From Bacteroidota bacterium (lineage in GTDB: Bacteria; Bacteroidota; Bacteroidia; Bacteroidales; VadinHA17): a stretch of 14,697 bases of DNA. Positions within the stretch are counted from its first letter, which is position 1. The number at the start of each line of letters is the position of its first letter. Positions 7,813-14,697 of this stretch are shown in pieces. Below the pieces are notes generated by a model, which was not told the DNA's origin, ran no database searches, and was given only the letters and a program-made list of their open reading frames with translations. Position numbers and translations under genes: made by a program. Location of the stretch: positions 1 to 14,697 of the forward strand of contig JAKAXP010000027.1 in assembly GCA_021816545.1 (NCBI GenBank), in the 5' to 3' direction.

Positions 7813-8718
7813 ATGAACTGCAACAGGAGAACATTTGTTAAAACCGGTACGCTTGCACTGACGGGTACTGCTTTGCTTGGCAACACTTTCTGTTCCTCAC
7901 CGAAAAAAGCCGGAGTAACAGGATTGCAACTCTATTCAGTACGCGATGACATGAAGGCTGATCCGACGGGAACACTCACCAGACTGGCAGAGATGGGATA
8001 TGTCCATCTGGAGCATGCCAGCTATGGAGACAGGCTGTTTTATGGATATACACCCTCTGAATTCCGTAAGATAGTTGATGACCGGGGGCTTAAGATGATA
8101 AGTGGTCATGTTGAGTTTGTCAGCAGTGACTGGGATAGAAACACCAACGACTTTTCCGACAGGTGGAAGTATACTGTTGAAGATGCTGCAGCCATGGGTC
8201 AGCAGTATGTTGTCACCCCCTGGCTTGAAGAGAGTATAAGGGCAAGGTATGATGAGTTCAGGTATTTCATGGATGTGTACAACCGTTGCGGAGAGCTGTG
8301 CAAGAAATGGGGGATGAAGTTTGGCTACCACAATCACGATTTTGAGTTCAGCGAGAAATTTGACGGAAAGACGCTGTTTGACATAATGATGGAGAGTATT
8401 GATCCTGAGCTTGTGGTTGTTCAGCTTGACACAGGCAACCTGTTTAACGGCGGTGCGGTGGCAGGTGATGTTGTCACCAGGTACCCCGGCAGGTTTGAGA
8501 ATGTGCATGTAAAGGATGTCATTCCTGCTGCTGAATCAGGCAAATTCGAAAGTTCATTGATAGGCGAGGGGATAGCCGATGTAAGGAATGTCCTCGGTCA
8601 GATACGTGACACCGGCGGGGCACGGGTGGTGATTATCGAACAGGAATCGTACCAGGGCAGGACCCCTATGGAATGTGCACGGGAGAACCTTGAAATACTA
8701 AGGAACTGGGGTTACTGA
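7813..8718 (+). CDS. Tat-exported sugar phosphate isomerase/epimerase-like TIM-barrel protein
   Basis: The 301-residue product fits the AP_endonuc_2/xylose isomerase-like TIM barrel. The N-terminus carries a twin-arginine signal (NRRTFVKTG) before a hydrophobic stretch and Cys27; the residues before that Cys (NTF) are not a canonical lipobox, so lipidation is uncertain. VTGLQLYSVRDDM (35-47) is the typical first strand. Metal-site candidates are Glu139/140 (WLEES), the HNHDFEF segment (173-179), Asp206 (QLDTGN), His232 (ENVHVKDV) and Glu277 (IIEQES), which is the usual E-D-H-E set. Exported members of this family in Bacteroidota act on free or oxidised sugars rather than phosphosugars. The divergent FAD oxidoreductase makes a sugar-oxidation link plausible. 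The M28 peptidase follows 86 bases downstream on the same strand. Confidence 0.88.
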   Translation: MNCNRRTFVKTGTLALTGTALLGNTFCSSPKKAGVTGLQLYSVRDDMKADPTGTLTRLAEMGYVHLEHASYGDRLFYGYTPSEFRKIVDDRGLKMISGHVEFVSSDWDRNTNDFSDRWKYTVEDAAAMGQQYVVTPWLEESIRARYDEFRYFMDVYNRCGELCKKWGMKFGYHNHDFEFSEKFDGKTLFDIMMESIDPELVVVQLDTGNLFNGGAVAGDVVTRYPGRFENVHVKDVIPAAESGKFESSLIGEGIADVRNVLGQIRDTGGARVVIIEQESYQGRTPMECARENLEILRNWGY

Positions 8719-8804
8719 GAACCTTATGGCATATGGTTTAAGGATTCCCGTACCGCTTTCAGAAGGAAATGATCAAATTGAAAAACTGTAAATAAAAAAT
8801 TACC

Positions 8805-10286
8805 ATGAGAAAGTACCTTATATTATTGGCAGCCCTGGTTATAATGATTCCCTGCAGAGCCCAGGATATCTCAGAGGATGTTCTTCTCAGGGCCATGCAC
8901 ACTATCTCAAGCCATGACCTGCTGGAGTACGTTCAGATCCAGTGTGATGAAAAGTACAAAGGGAGGCTGACCGGTACAGAGGAATACCAGGAATGTGCCG
9001 AATGGCTCGCAGGTGAGCTTGAAAGCTGGGGTGTATCACCGGCCGGCGAAGACGGAGGATGGTTCCAGTGGTTCAATATCCCGTATACGCTGGTTTATCC
9101 CGACTGCGGCCTGACATTGCATATTCCTCTTAAAAAGGAGGGTGTTCTGTTGAAGCAGTACAAATACATGACTGAATATATGCCCGGTTCAACCTCAGGT
9201 AACGGCGAAGTGACCGGGGAGGTTGTCTATGTAGGGTACGGGATCACAGCCCCGGAGCTGAATTATGATGACTACAAAGGGGTGGATGTCAGGGGCAAGA
9301 TTGTAATGCTTGAGAGGGAATCTCCGGTGAACCCGTCAGCAGGGGCGGAAAAATTCATGCCATGGTATGAATATTCATTCCATCAGCACAAACTGGCGAA
9401 TGCCGTTGAACACGGTGCCGTCGGGATGATTTACAACTACGGCCCGCTGGCCAATCCGAACAACGGTTATCATGAAAACTTTGTGTATGTACATATAGGG
9501 GACTCGGTTGTAAATGACATCTTTGCCGGCACCGGGTATAATCATACGGATCTTGTAAGACAGATTGACTCAACCCTGAAGCCTGCCTCTTTCAACACGA
9601 AGAAGGTCGTTACGGTTAAGATGAGTACGAAACATTTTCCTGACGGGAAGGGGAGTAATATTATAGGGATGCTGAAAGGGACCGACCCGGTGCTCAGGGA
9701 TGAAACCATAATTATCGGCGCCCATCTTGATCATCTCGGTATGTGTTATGAAATGATCCCAGGCGCGAATGACAATGCTTCTGCAGTGGCGGTTATGATG
9801 GGCGTTGCGAAGGCACTTGCAACCAGTAAAGTGCCTCTGAAACGGTCAGTTATGTTTCTGTCGTTTGGTGCCGAAGAACAGGCAGTGGTTGGAGCACTGG
9901 AATACATTAAACGGCCGGTAATGCCGCTGGATAAGAGTGTCCTTCTCAATATGGACGGTGTCGGTATTGGTCATTCAATCAGGGCAGCAGCCGGAACCAA
10001 CTACCCGAAACTCTGGTCATTTGTTGAGGATGCAAACGGCAAATACATTCACAGGCCGCTCTCAACCGGTTATTTTTCCAACCTCGGCAGGCCGCGGCTT
10101 GATGCTGCCAGGTTCATGGCCGCCGGTGTCCCGTCGCTCAGTTTTTCGACTTACGGATCCGAAAACTATTACCATATCCCGCTTGACAACCTGGATATTA
10201 TCAAACCGGAGATAATGGAGGACCTGGCCCAGATGCTGTTCATGACTGTGGTTCAAATGGCCAACAGTCCGGAGCCACTGAGATAG
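8805..10286 (+). CDS. Secreted M28-family zinc aminopeptidase with inserted PA domain
   Basis: The 493-residue product has a signal peptide, MRKYLILLAALVIMIPCRAQ, cleaved at about residue 20. Residues about 120-270 form the protease-associated insert (GEVVYVGYGITAPELNYDDY, then VRGKIVML, then HGAVGMIYNY). The catalytic part starts at about 284 (SNIIGMLKGTD). All co-catalytic zinc residues are visible: His307 with Asp309 (GAHLDHLG), Asp323 (GANDNAS), Glu357 as base and Glu358 as ligand (FGAEEQA), Asp384 (NMDGVG) and His457 (YYHIPLD). The length is normal for bacterial M28/PA enzymes, and it should be active. It likely trims peptides in the periplasm or outside the cell. The preceding gene ends 86 bases upstream with no clear terminator, so read-through is possible. 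Confidence 0.92.
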   Translation: MRKYLILLAALVIMIPCRAQDISEDVLLRAMHTISSHDLLEYVQIQCDEKYKGRLTGTEEYQECAEWLAGELESWGVSPAGEDGGWFQWFNIPYTLVYPDCGLTLHIPLKKEGVLLKQYKYMTEYMPGSTSGNGEVTGEVVYVGYGITAPELNYDDYKGVDVRGKIVMLERESPVNPSAGAEKFMPWYEYSFHQHKLANAVEHGAVGMIYNYGPLANPNNGYHENFVYVHIGDSVVNDIFAGTGYNHTDLVRQIDSTLKPASFNTKKVVTVKMSTKHFPDGKGSNIIGMLKGTDPVLRDETIIIGAHLDHLGMCYEMIPGANDNASAVAVMMGVAKALATSKVPLKRSVMFLSFGAEEQAVVGALEYIKRPVMPLDKSVLLNMDGVGIGHSIRAAAGTNYPKLWSFVEDANGKYIHRPLSTGYFSNLGRPRLDAARFMAAGVPSLSFSTYGSENYYHIPLDNLDIIKPEIMEDLAQMLFMTVVQMANSPEPLR

Positions 10287-10315
10287 AACACGTTGTCTTT
10301 TAATACAGTAAGTCT

Positions 10316-10333
10316 GGTGATCCGGGTATCACC
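10316..10333. terminator. Short hairpin between convergent genes, possible terminator
   Basis: GGTGAT and ATCACC arms (6 bases each) enclose a 6-base loop in the 74-base gap between the M28 peptidase and the flavin reductase-like gene. Only a short, mixed T-rich stretch follows on the plus strand, so it would be a weak intrinsic terminator. The location between convergent genes is the main support. Confidence 0.35.
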
Positions 10334-10360
10334 GTGATTTGAAACTGATCGGGCGTAGGG

Positions 10361-10879
10361 TCACCTGGTCCAGCACTTTTCTATTTCTGCTATATACAAT
10401 TTGTGAAGCCCACCTTTGGTTTTGTAATGGGTGTCGAGAGGTTCAGCGTCAAGGAACTGGTTCCTGTCAAGAAGGGTTGCATACAGTTTCCTGCATTCAA
10501 TGACAATCCGTGCTTCGGCGAAAGCCGGGTATCCGGAACCGGTGAAGAATGGTGTAAGCCCTGTCTCTGCCACCTTGTCGCAATTCCTTCCGCTTTTTAT
10601 CCCGCACAGGTTTAACGCATCACGGTATCTGTCATCAAAAAAGGTCAGGGTGAAACCATCATTGCTCTCAATGAATTCAAAGGTGTACCGTTCAGGGCGG
10701 ACGAAGATGAACACTACGTTTTTGTTCCAGAGGTATCCCATTCCTCCCCAGTTTGCGGTCATTGTGTTGAACTTCTCCTTCGTCCCGGCAGTCACCAGCA
10801 TCCAGTCGGATGCAATAAGCCGGATAAGGTTGTCTTTAAGTTTCGCAGGATCAGTCTGCCTGAAATTCAGTTTTTCCAT
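10361..10879 (-). CDS. Flavin reductase-like FMN-binding split-barrel protein
   Basis: The 172-residue product is taken from the internal MEKLNFRQ start. A start seven codons upstream (10900) is possible, but it would lie over the apparent -7 element. Family features are DWMLVTAGTKEKFNTMTANWGGMGY at residues 27-51, which resembles the FMN phosphate/isoalloxazine loop of flavin reductase-domain proteins, then RPERYTFEFIESN and CGIKSGRNCDK. Such proteins bind FMN and either reduce free flavin or serve as small NAD(P)H-linked oxidoreductases; the actual substrate cannot be read from the sequence. It is cytoplasmic, with no signal peptide. It lies last in a minus-strand run with OsmC, methyltransferase and TerC genes, separated from OsmC by a 116-base gap that contains its own promoter candidate. 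Confidence 0.85.
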   Translation of the reverse strand: MEKLNFRQTDPAKLKDNLIRLIASDWMLVTAGTKEKFNTMTANWGGMGYLWNKNVVFIFVRPERYTFEFIESNDGFTLTFFDDRYRDALNLCGIKSGRNCDKVAETGLTPFFTGSGYPAFAEARIVIECRKLYATLLDRNQFLDAEPLDTHYKTKGGLHKLYIAEIEKCWTR

Positions 10880-10897
10880 AGGTGTGTTATCTGATTG

Positions 10898-10905
10898 CAA
10901 AGATA
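10898..10905 (-). promoter_or_regulatory. Candidate Bacteroidota -7 promoter element for the flavin reductase-like gene
   Basis: The minus strand reads TATCTTTG, an exact match to the Bacteroidota primary sigma -7 consensus TAnnTTTG, starting 19 bases before the chosen ATG. A clear TTTG at -33 is missing (TTTTC lies there). It supports the internal start and independent transcription of this gene. Confidence 0.4.
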
Positions 10906-10995
10906 ATGACAGGCAGGGAAAAGGTTATCCGGCCGGAAGTGCCAAATTGACCTTACCCTGGCCGGATTACTCAAAATCAAGATATCTTCGGACTG

Positions 10996-11400
10996 TCAGT
11001 CTTCAGACCTGGAGGAGACTACCTCAAACTGAGGTGCGTAATTTATTGTTTTCTTGACCAGGCAGAGTTCGGCGGCGTTGACAACGGCAGCTGAATATTT
11101 TTCAGGGAATCCTGCGGGAAGTTTAATATCAAGTTTAAAGCGAGAAGGGACTCTCTTTTCCGGATCAAACTCAATGGACTGAATTATTTTGATCCCCTCT
11201 GAAGGAATACCGCGCTGGTCACAGAAAGATTTGACATAAACCCCGGCACAGGTTCCGATTGATGCAAGGAAGAGCTCGAATGGTTCCGGAGCAGTACCGC
11301 CTCCACCGTTCCTGACCGATTGGTCGGTCTTTATGGCCTTGCCGTTTACATGCGCGGTGACCACCTTCCCGCCGTCAAGGGTTATTTCAATATTTGCCAT
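10996..11400 (-). CDS. OsmC/Ohr-like peroxide-detoxifying family protein
   Basis: The 134-residue product starts at MANIEITLDGG. A longer frame to 11439 runs almost to the end of the upstream gene and adds a segment unlike the family. OsmC hallmarks are GGGGTAPEPFELFLASIGTC (32-51), with redox Cys51, and the second Cys at 113 in NAAELCLVKKTI, which is the pair expected to reduce organic peroxides. The size is typical. Some OsmC-like proteins (YhfA type) have unclear substrates, so hydroperoxide reductase activity is inferred from the family. It is cytoplasmic. The methyltransferase gene ends 45 bases upstream. That spacer contains a GCTGA...TCAGC inverted repeat (11404-11434) of uncertain meaning. 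Confidence 0.9.
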   Translation of the reverse strand: MANIEITLDGGKVVTAHVNGKAIKTDQSVRNGGGGTAPEPFELFLASIGTCAGVYVKSFCDQRGIPSEGIKIIQSIEFDPEKRVPSRFKLDIKLPAGFPEKYSAAVVNAAELCLVKKTINYAPQFEVVSSRSED

Positions 11401-11445
11401 AAGGCTGATTCTGTTAAAAAATTGTATTTTCAGCGGCAATATTAA

Positions 11446-12063
11446 TTATTTCATTACGGCTGTCATCAGGAATACCCCGAATTGTTTCGTTTCATTGCCG
11501 TCAGTGATCTTCTCAATATTGTACACCGTGCTGTGCTTCACATCTCCGAAGCCGTGTTTCTCAAGGGAAGCGGCAAGAACGCCGGGTTCAAAACCTTTGT
11601 GCCCTGTAAATCCGTGCCCGTGGAAGGAACCATCCTCAGTGTAAAGATCTGCAATCGCAAGATATCCGCCCGGATTGAGCATTCCCCTGAATTTTCCCAG
11701 GATCTTTTCAACATCATTCACATGGTGAAGTACCATAAGCGAGTAAATCAGGTCAAACTTTTCCTCATTATAGTCTTCATGTTCCAGGTCAGCTCTCACG
11801 ATTTTCATCCAAGCGGTTCCTGCCTGCTTCAATTTCTCCGTGAGGACTTTCACCATACCTTCCGAGTTATCCAGGAGCGTTATACTTCCCAGGCTGTCAC
11901 TGAGCATAAAGCTGAGTAAGCCTGTACCCGCTCCGAACTCCATTGCCCTCATGCTTTTGTTCAGCGGTATCTGCTGTGTGATTGCAGAAGCCACGGCTGC
12001 GGCCCGTTCGCTGTGCATCCTGTTCCTGTCCCACTCTGCTGCCTTCAGGTCAAATTCATTCAT
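11446..12063 (-). CDS. Class I SAM-dependent methyltransferase
   Basis: The 205-residue product is a Rossmann-fold methyltransferase (Methyltransf_11/25 type). Motif I is AMEFGAGTGLLSFML (40-54), the acidic end of strand 2 is ITLLDNSEGM (Asp65), motif II is VRADLEHEDY, and FDLIYSLMVLHHV (103-115) is the post-II segment, followed by GMLNPGGYLAIADL (127-140). No export signal is present. The substrate cannot be told; relatives methylate small molecules, and UbiE-like or arsenite/thiol-type activities are not distinguishable here. It sits between the TerC gene (68-base spacer) and the OsmC gene (45-base spacer) on the same strand, so joint expression with redox or metal stress genes is plausible. 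Confidence 0.9.
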   Translation of the reverse strand: MNEFDLKAAEWDRNRMHSERAAAVASAITQQIPLNKSMRAMEFGAGTGLLSFMLSDSLGSITLLDNSEGMVKVLTEKLKQAGTAWMKIVRADLEHEDYNEEKFDLIYSLMVLHHVNDVEKILGKFRGMLNPGGYLAIADLYTEDGSFHGHGFTGHKGFEPGVLAASLEKHGFGDVKHSTVYNIEKITDGNETKQFGVFLMTAVMK

Positions 12064-12082
12064 CGTCGCAATTATTTATCCG

Positions 12083-12090
12083 TAAAGATA
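12083..12090 (-). promoter_or_regulatory. Possible -7 promoter element for the methyltransferase gene
   Basis: The minus strand reads TATCTTTA, one mismatch from TAnnTTTG, 20 bases before the methyltransferase ATG. The spacing resembles that of the flavin reductase-like gene. No -33 element is clear. This is weak evidence for an internal promoter in the 68-base spacer. Confidence 0.25.
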
Positions 12091-12131
12091 AAATAAAGCA
12101 GTTGTTCCGGTGACAGTACGCCGTCGGTCTT

Positions 12132-13151
12132 CTAAAGTTTCGCCTCACGGGAGGCGATAATCCTGCTCTCGATGATTGAATATACAATTGATAAGGCCAG
12201 GGTGGCCAGGATAACTGTAAATGACACCCATGAATGGTTTGAGAAGAAGGTGCTGACCGAATGAATTCCGCTAAGGAGCATTTTGGCACCCACGAAGAAA
12301 AGTATGAAGCAGATGCCGGTCTTCAGATGCCTGAACAGTTTCATTATTCCCTTAAGTGCAAAGAACAGGGATACCAGCCCCATCAGGGCAAAAGTATTGG
12401 AAGAGATAGCCAGGAAGTTACTTTGATAAAGTGTCAGAGCATGGTTGCCTTCACGGATTACCCCTATCACTGCAGGAACTGAATCAACGGCAAACATGAC
12501 GTCTGTTGATCCGATAAGCAGGAAGGTAAGTGCAAACGGTGTGATAGCAAATTTACCGTTTACACGGGAGTGGAATTTTGGATCCTTATTGGTTACATCC
12601 ACCATGAACAGCTTCTTCGCTGCCCGTATCAGGGTGTTTTTCTCAGGATCAATTGATTCTTCATCATCACTGCTCTTCATCATCTTGAATGTCATGTATA
12701 TAAGGAATGCACCAAAGAGATATATCAGCCATTCGAACCTGTTTATTAGACCCATACCGACAAGTATAAACAGGGTTCTGAATACCATGGAAAGCAATAT
12801 TCCGTACTTGAGCAGTACAGGCTGGACCTCACCCGATACCTTCATCATTGTGAAAATCATTATGAAGACGAAGAGGTTATCAATTGACAGCATATATTCG
12901 GTCAGGTAGGCTGAGTAGAATTTCAGTCCCATCATGCTTCTTGTATTTATTTCGCTTGCCTCATTATGGGGGTAGAACAGCGAAATGGCCAAACCAAACA
13001 GGAAAGCGACAGCGATCCAGAAGCCGGTCCATTTAAGTGCTGTGGCAACGCTCTCCACCTTATGCCTTTGCCTGGCGGCACGTAAATCGACAACAAAGCC
13101 GACAAAAAAAATCAAGATAAAGGCAAACCAAAAGTATAACTCAGGATTCAT
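12132..13151 (-). CDS. TerC-family integral membrane protein
   Basis: The product is 339 residues from MNPELYFWF. A start nine codons upstream is possible but would sit closer to the likely -7 element. It has multiple hydrophobic segments (about 5-22, 42-60, 92-104, 118-135, 140-156, 205-230, 245-266, 278-298 and 308-328). TerC signatures are TEYMLSIDNLFVFIMIF (84-100, Asp91) and GSTDVMFAVDSVPAVIGV (214-231, Asp217 and Asp223), the intramembrane acidic residues thought to bind metal. Known members (TerC, Alx, MeeF/MeeY) work in tellurite resistance or manganese export. The stretch MKSSDDEESIDPEKNT (158-173) is a charged cytoplasmic loop. It is probably the first gene of the minus-strand stress group. 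Confidence 0.92.
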   Translation of the reverse strand: MNPELYFWFAFILIFFVGFVVDLRAARQRHKVESVATALKWTGFWIAVAFLFGLAISLFYPHNEASEINTRSMMGLKFYSAYLTEYMLSIDNLFVFIMIFTMMKVSGEVQPVLLKYGILLSMVFRTLFILVGMGLINRFEWLIYLFGAFLIYMTFKMMKSSDDEESIDPEKNTLIRAAKKLFMVDVTNKDPKFHSRVNGKFAITPFALTFLLIGSTDVMFAVDSVPAVIGVIREGNHALTLYQSNFLAISSNTFALMGLVSLFFALKGIMKLFRHLKTGICFILFFVGAKMLLSGIHSVSTFFSNHSWVSFTVILATLALSIVYSIIESRIIASREAKL

Positions 13152-13175
13152 GCTTCTTAAAATTATTGGAAGGGC

Positions 13176-13183
13176 CAAAAATA
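13176..13183 (-). promoter_or_regulatory. Possible -7 promoter element for the TerC-family gene
   Basis: The minus strand reads TATTTTTG, matching TAnnTTTG, 25 bases before the TerC ATG. A TTTG occurs further upstream but 25 bases away, longer than the usual 19-21, so only the -7 part is supported. The element lies in the 155-base spacer shared with the divergent gamma-glutamyltranspeptidase-like gene. No metal-sensing riboswitch fold was recognised there. Confidence 0.35.
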
Positions 13184-13306
13184 ATAGTCCTGTATATAAA
13201 TCGGGTTACAAATATCGTGCTTATATGAATGTCCGGTGAAAAAATCAGGATAATTTGCGATATTGCATTCCGGGATGATGAGAACATCAATTTATTTACA
13301 TCAGTT

Positions 13307-14697
13307 ATGAACAAATCCATTATTGCGGCACTTCTAATGTGCTTTCCTCTTATGCTAAGTGCACAGATATTCAACACGTTCCCGGCCTCAACGCAAAAGC
13401 CGCCCCTTCATGGGAGGCACTGGATGGCTATCACGGGCAAGCCGCTGGCAGCTACTGCCGGGGCAATGATATTTGACCGCGGCGGAAACGCCGTTGATGC
13501 TGCATGTGCGATGCTTGCAGCCACCTGTACAATGTGGGACGTGCTGAGCTGGGGCGGTGAGACCCAGGCGCTGATCTACAATCCGAATACCGGCAAGGTA
13601 ATTGCCATAAATGCGCTTGGGGTGGCCCCCACGGGTGCCACTGCAGAGTTCTACAAATCAAAAGGTTACAAATATCCTCCTGAATACGGGCCGCTGGCAG
13701 CAGTCACCCCTGGCACCCCCGGAGGGCTGATGGTGATGCTTGCCGAATATGGAACGATGAGCCTAAAGGAAGTACTGGCTCCTGCCATGCAGATGGCTGC
13801 CGGCTATCCCATAGAAGCCCAGACGGCAAATTCAATTGAGCGCGGAAAAAACAGGATAAAGGAATGGCCCTACTCTGCAAAAGTGTTCCTTCCCCATGCC
13901 GGTGAAGAGCGTGAGGCTCCCTCGGCAGGGGAGATTTTCGTTCAGAGTGACCTCCTCGCCACCCTTACAAAGCTGGTTGAGGCTGAGCAACAGGCTCTGA
14001 AGAAGAAGAAATCGCGCCGCGAGGCCATCTATGCTGCTTATGACCGTTTCTATAAGGGTGACATCGGTGCCGAGTTTGCCCGGGGATGCCAGGAGCAGGG
14101 CGGTTTAATTACAGCAGAAGACCTTGCCAACTGGCAGGTGAAGATTGAAGAACCCCTGATGACTGATTACAAGGGTATCGAAGTATACAAACTCCAGCAG
14201 TGGTCTCAGGGTCCGGTAATGCTCCAGACACTGAACCTGCTCGAAAACTTCAACCTGAAGGAGATGGGATACAATTCCACTGAGTATATCCATACTCTTT
14301 ACCAGGCAATGAACCTGGCCTTCGCCGACAGGGACTTTTATTACGGTGACCCGGCCTTCCCGCCCGAGGAGCCGATCAAGGGGCTGCTCTCAAAGGAATA
14401 TGCCCGGGAGCGCAGCAAGCTTATCAATCCAGACCGCAATGACCCCTCACTGAGGCCGGGAGATCCCTACCCGTTTGAGGGGAAGACGAATCCCTTTGCC
14501 ACTCTCCTCAATTCATGGCAGGCGGATGCCCGTAACATCTATCCGTCTGATGACCCGGAGCAGTATGAAAGGTTCCTGGGTACATTCCGGTCAGGCACCA
14601 CCTCGGTTGAGGCTGCAGATGAAAAAGGCTGGGTTGTTTCAGTCACTCCCAGCGGAGGGTGGGTGCCCGCATGCATTGCTGGCAACACCGGCGTAGG
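13307..14697 (+). CDS. Gamma-glutamyltranspeptidase-family exported protein, 3' end cut by the window edge
   Basis: The frame is open for 463 codons plus two bases to the right edge. A signal peptide (MNKSIIAALLMCFPLMLSAQ) precedes HWMAITGKPLAATAGAMIFD. Ntn-hydrolase/GGT features are GGNAVDAACAMLAATCT (59-75), AVTPGTPGGLMVML (132-145) and GTTSVEAADEKGWVVSVT (430-447). By alignment with E. coli GGT, cleavage should fall before Thr431, making it the N-terminal nucleophile of the small subunit. Canonical substrate residues differ: where GGT has an R-E-T-A-P-like segment this protein has LGVAP (104-108), with no Arg, and the TLN segment that follows the nucleophile reads PSGGW. The enzyme probably self-processes but may act on another amide or peptide. 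The rest of the small subunit lies outside the window. It is divergent from the TerC gene, with a 155-base spacer. Confidence 0.9.
   Translation, partial: MNKSIIAALLMCFPLMLSAQIFNTFPASTQKPPLHGRHWMAITGKPLAATAGAMIFDRGGNAVDAACAMLAATCTMWDVLSWGGETQALIYNPNTGKVIAINALGVAPTGATAEFYKSKGYKYPPEYGPLAAVTPGTPGGLMVMLAEYGTMSLKEVLAPAMQMAAGYPIEAQTANSIERGKNRIKEWPYSAKVFLPHAGEEREAPSAGEIFVQSDLLATLTKLVEAEQQALKKKKSRREAIYAAYDRFYKGDIGAEFARGCQEQGGLITAEDLANWQVKIEEPLMTDYKGIEVYKLQQWSQGPVMLQTLNLLENFNLKEMGYNSTEYIHTLYQAMNLAFADRDFYYGDPAFPPEEPIKGLLSKEYARERSKLINPDRNDPSLRPGDPYPFEGKTNPFATLLNSWQADARNIYPSDDPEQYERFLGTFRSGTTSVEAADEKGWVVSVTPSGGWVPACIAGNTGV

Noticed and set aside
7936..8508. 190-codon minus-strand frame opposite the TIM-barrel gene
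   Set aside because: It is an antisense shadow with no signature, while the opposite strand carries clear metal-site motifs.
10431..11057. 208-codon plus-strand frame across the flavin reductase and OsmC region
   Set aside because: It runs antisense across two supported genes and the spacer between them, and its composition is not protein-like.
11482..11919. 145-codon plus-strand frame opposite the methyltransferase
   Set aside because: It is a shadow of the methyltransferase, whose SAM motifs are clear.
12141..12156. CGCCTC-ACGG-GAGGCG hairpin at the end of the TerC gene as a terminator
   Set aside because: It lies before the stop codon, encodes conserved-looking residues, and is followed by no U-tract.
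13152..13306. Manganese riboswitch (yybP-ykoY type) upstream of the TerC gene
   Set aside because: The spacer is too short and AT-rich, and I could not identify the conserved paired loops.
1..14697. CRISPR array, insertion sequence, tRNA or phage attachment site
   Set aside because: No regularly spaced repeats, transposase motifs, terminal inverted repeats or tRNA cloverleaf were seen by eye.

Overview
The window looks like chromosomal DNA of a member of the Bacteroidota, probably Bacteroidales/Marinilabiliales-like. The evidence is the family mix (a VPS10/BNR-type secreted protein, a LolA-like protein, an FAD-dependent oxidoreductase lipoprotein, a Tat-exported sugar isomerase/epimerase-like protein), the near absence of Shine-Dalgarno sequences, and several TAnnTTTG-type -7 elements. 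The genus assignment is inference. Base composition is even throughout. I see no integrase, transposase, tRNA, rRNA, CRISPR array or phage gene.

Layout. Positions 1-4795 hold three minus-strand genes: a LolA-like exported protein (4067-4795), a 997-residue Asp-box beta-propeller protein just downstream of it (1036-4029), and a lipoprotein with short beta-hairpin repeats that runs off the left edge (1-903). A divergent spacer leads to a plus-strand CPBP-family membrane protein with an altered active-site motif (4944-5711). It converges, 17 bases apart, on a minus-strand FAD-dependent oxidoreductase lipoprotein with an SLH-like tail (5729-7642). Divergent from that are a Tat-type TIM-barrel isomerase/epimerase-like protein (7813-8718) and a secreted M28/PA-domain metallopeptidase (8805-10286). 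Next comes a minus-strand run, in transcription order TerC-family membrane protein, SAM methyltransferase, OsmC-like protein and flavin reductase-like protein (13151 down to 10361), which reads as a redox/stress group. Divergent from TerC is a gamma-glutamyltranspeptidase-family protein (from 13307) cut by the right edge after the catalytic threonine.

How the genes may fit together. Seven of the twelve proteins carry an export signal, so most of the window serves the periplasm or cell surface. The FAD oxidoreductase and TIM-barrel pair could perform periplasmic sugar oxidation/rearrangement, and the M28 peptidase and GGT-like protein could handle extracellular peptides or amides. No strict pathway links all the genes. 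The most noteworthy signals are family members with changed key residues: the GGT-like protein lacks the substrate-binding arginine motif, and the CPBP protein has Tyr-Glu in place of Glu-Glu. I did not find a clearly new multi-gene system.
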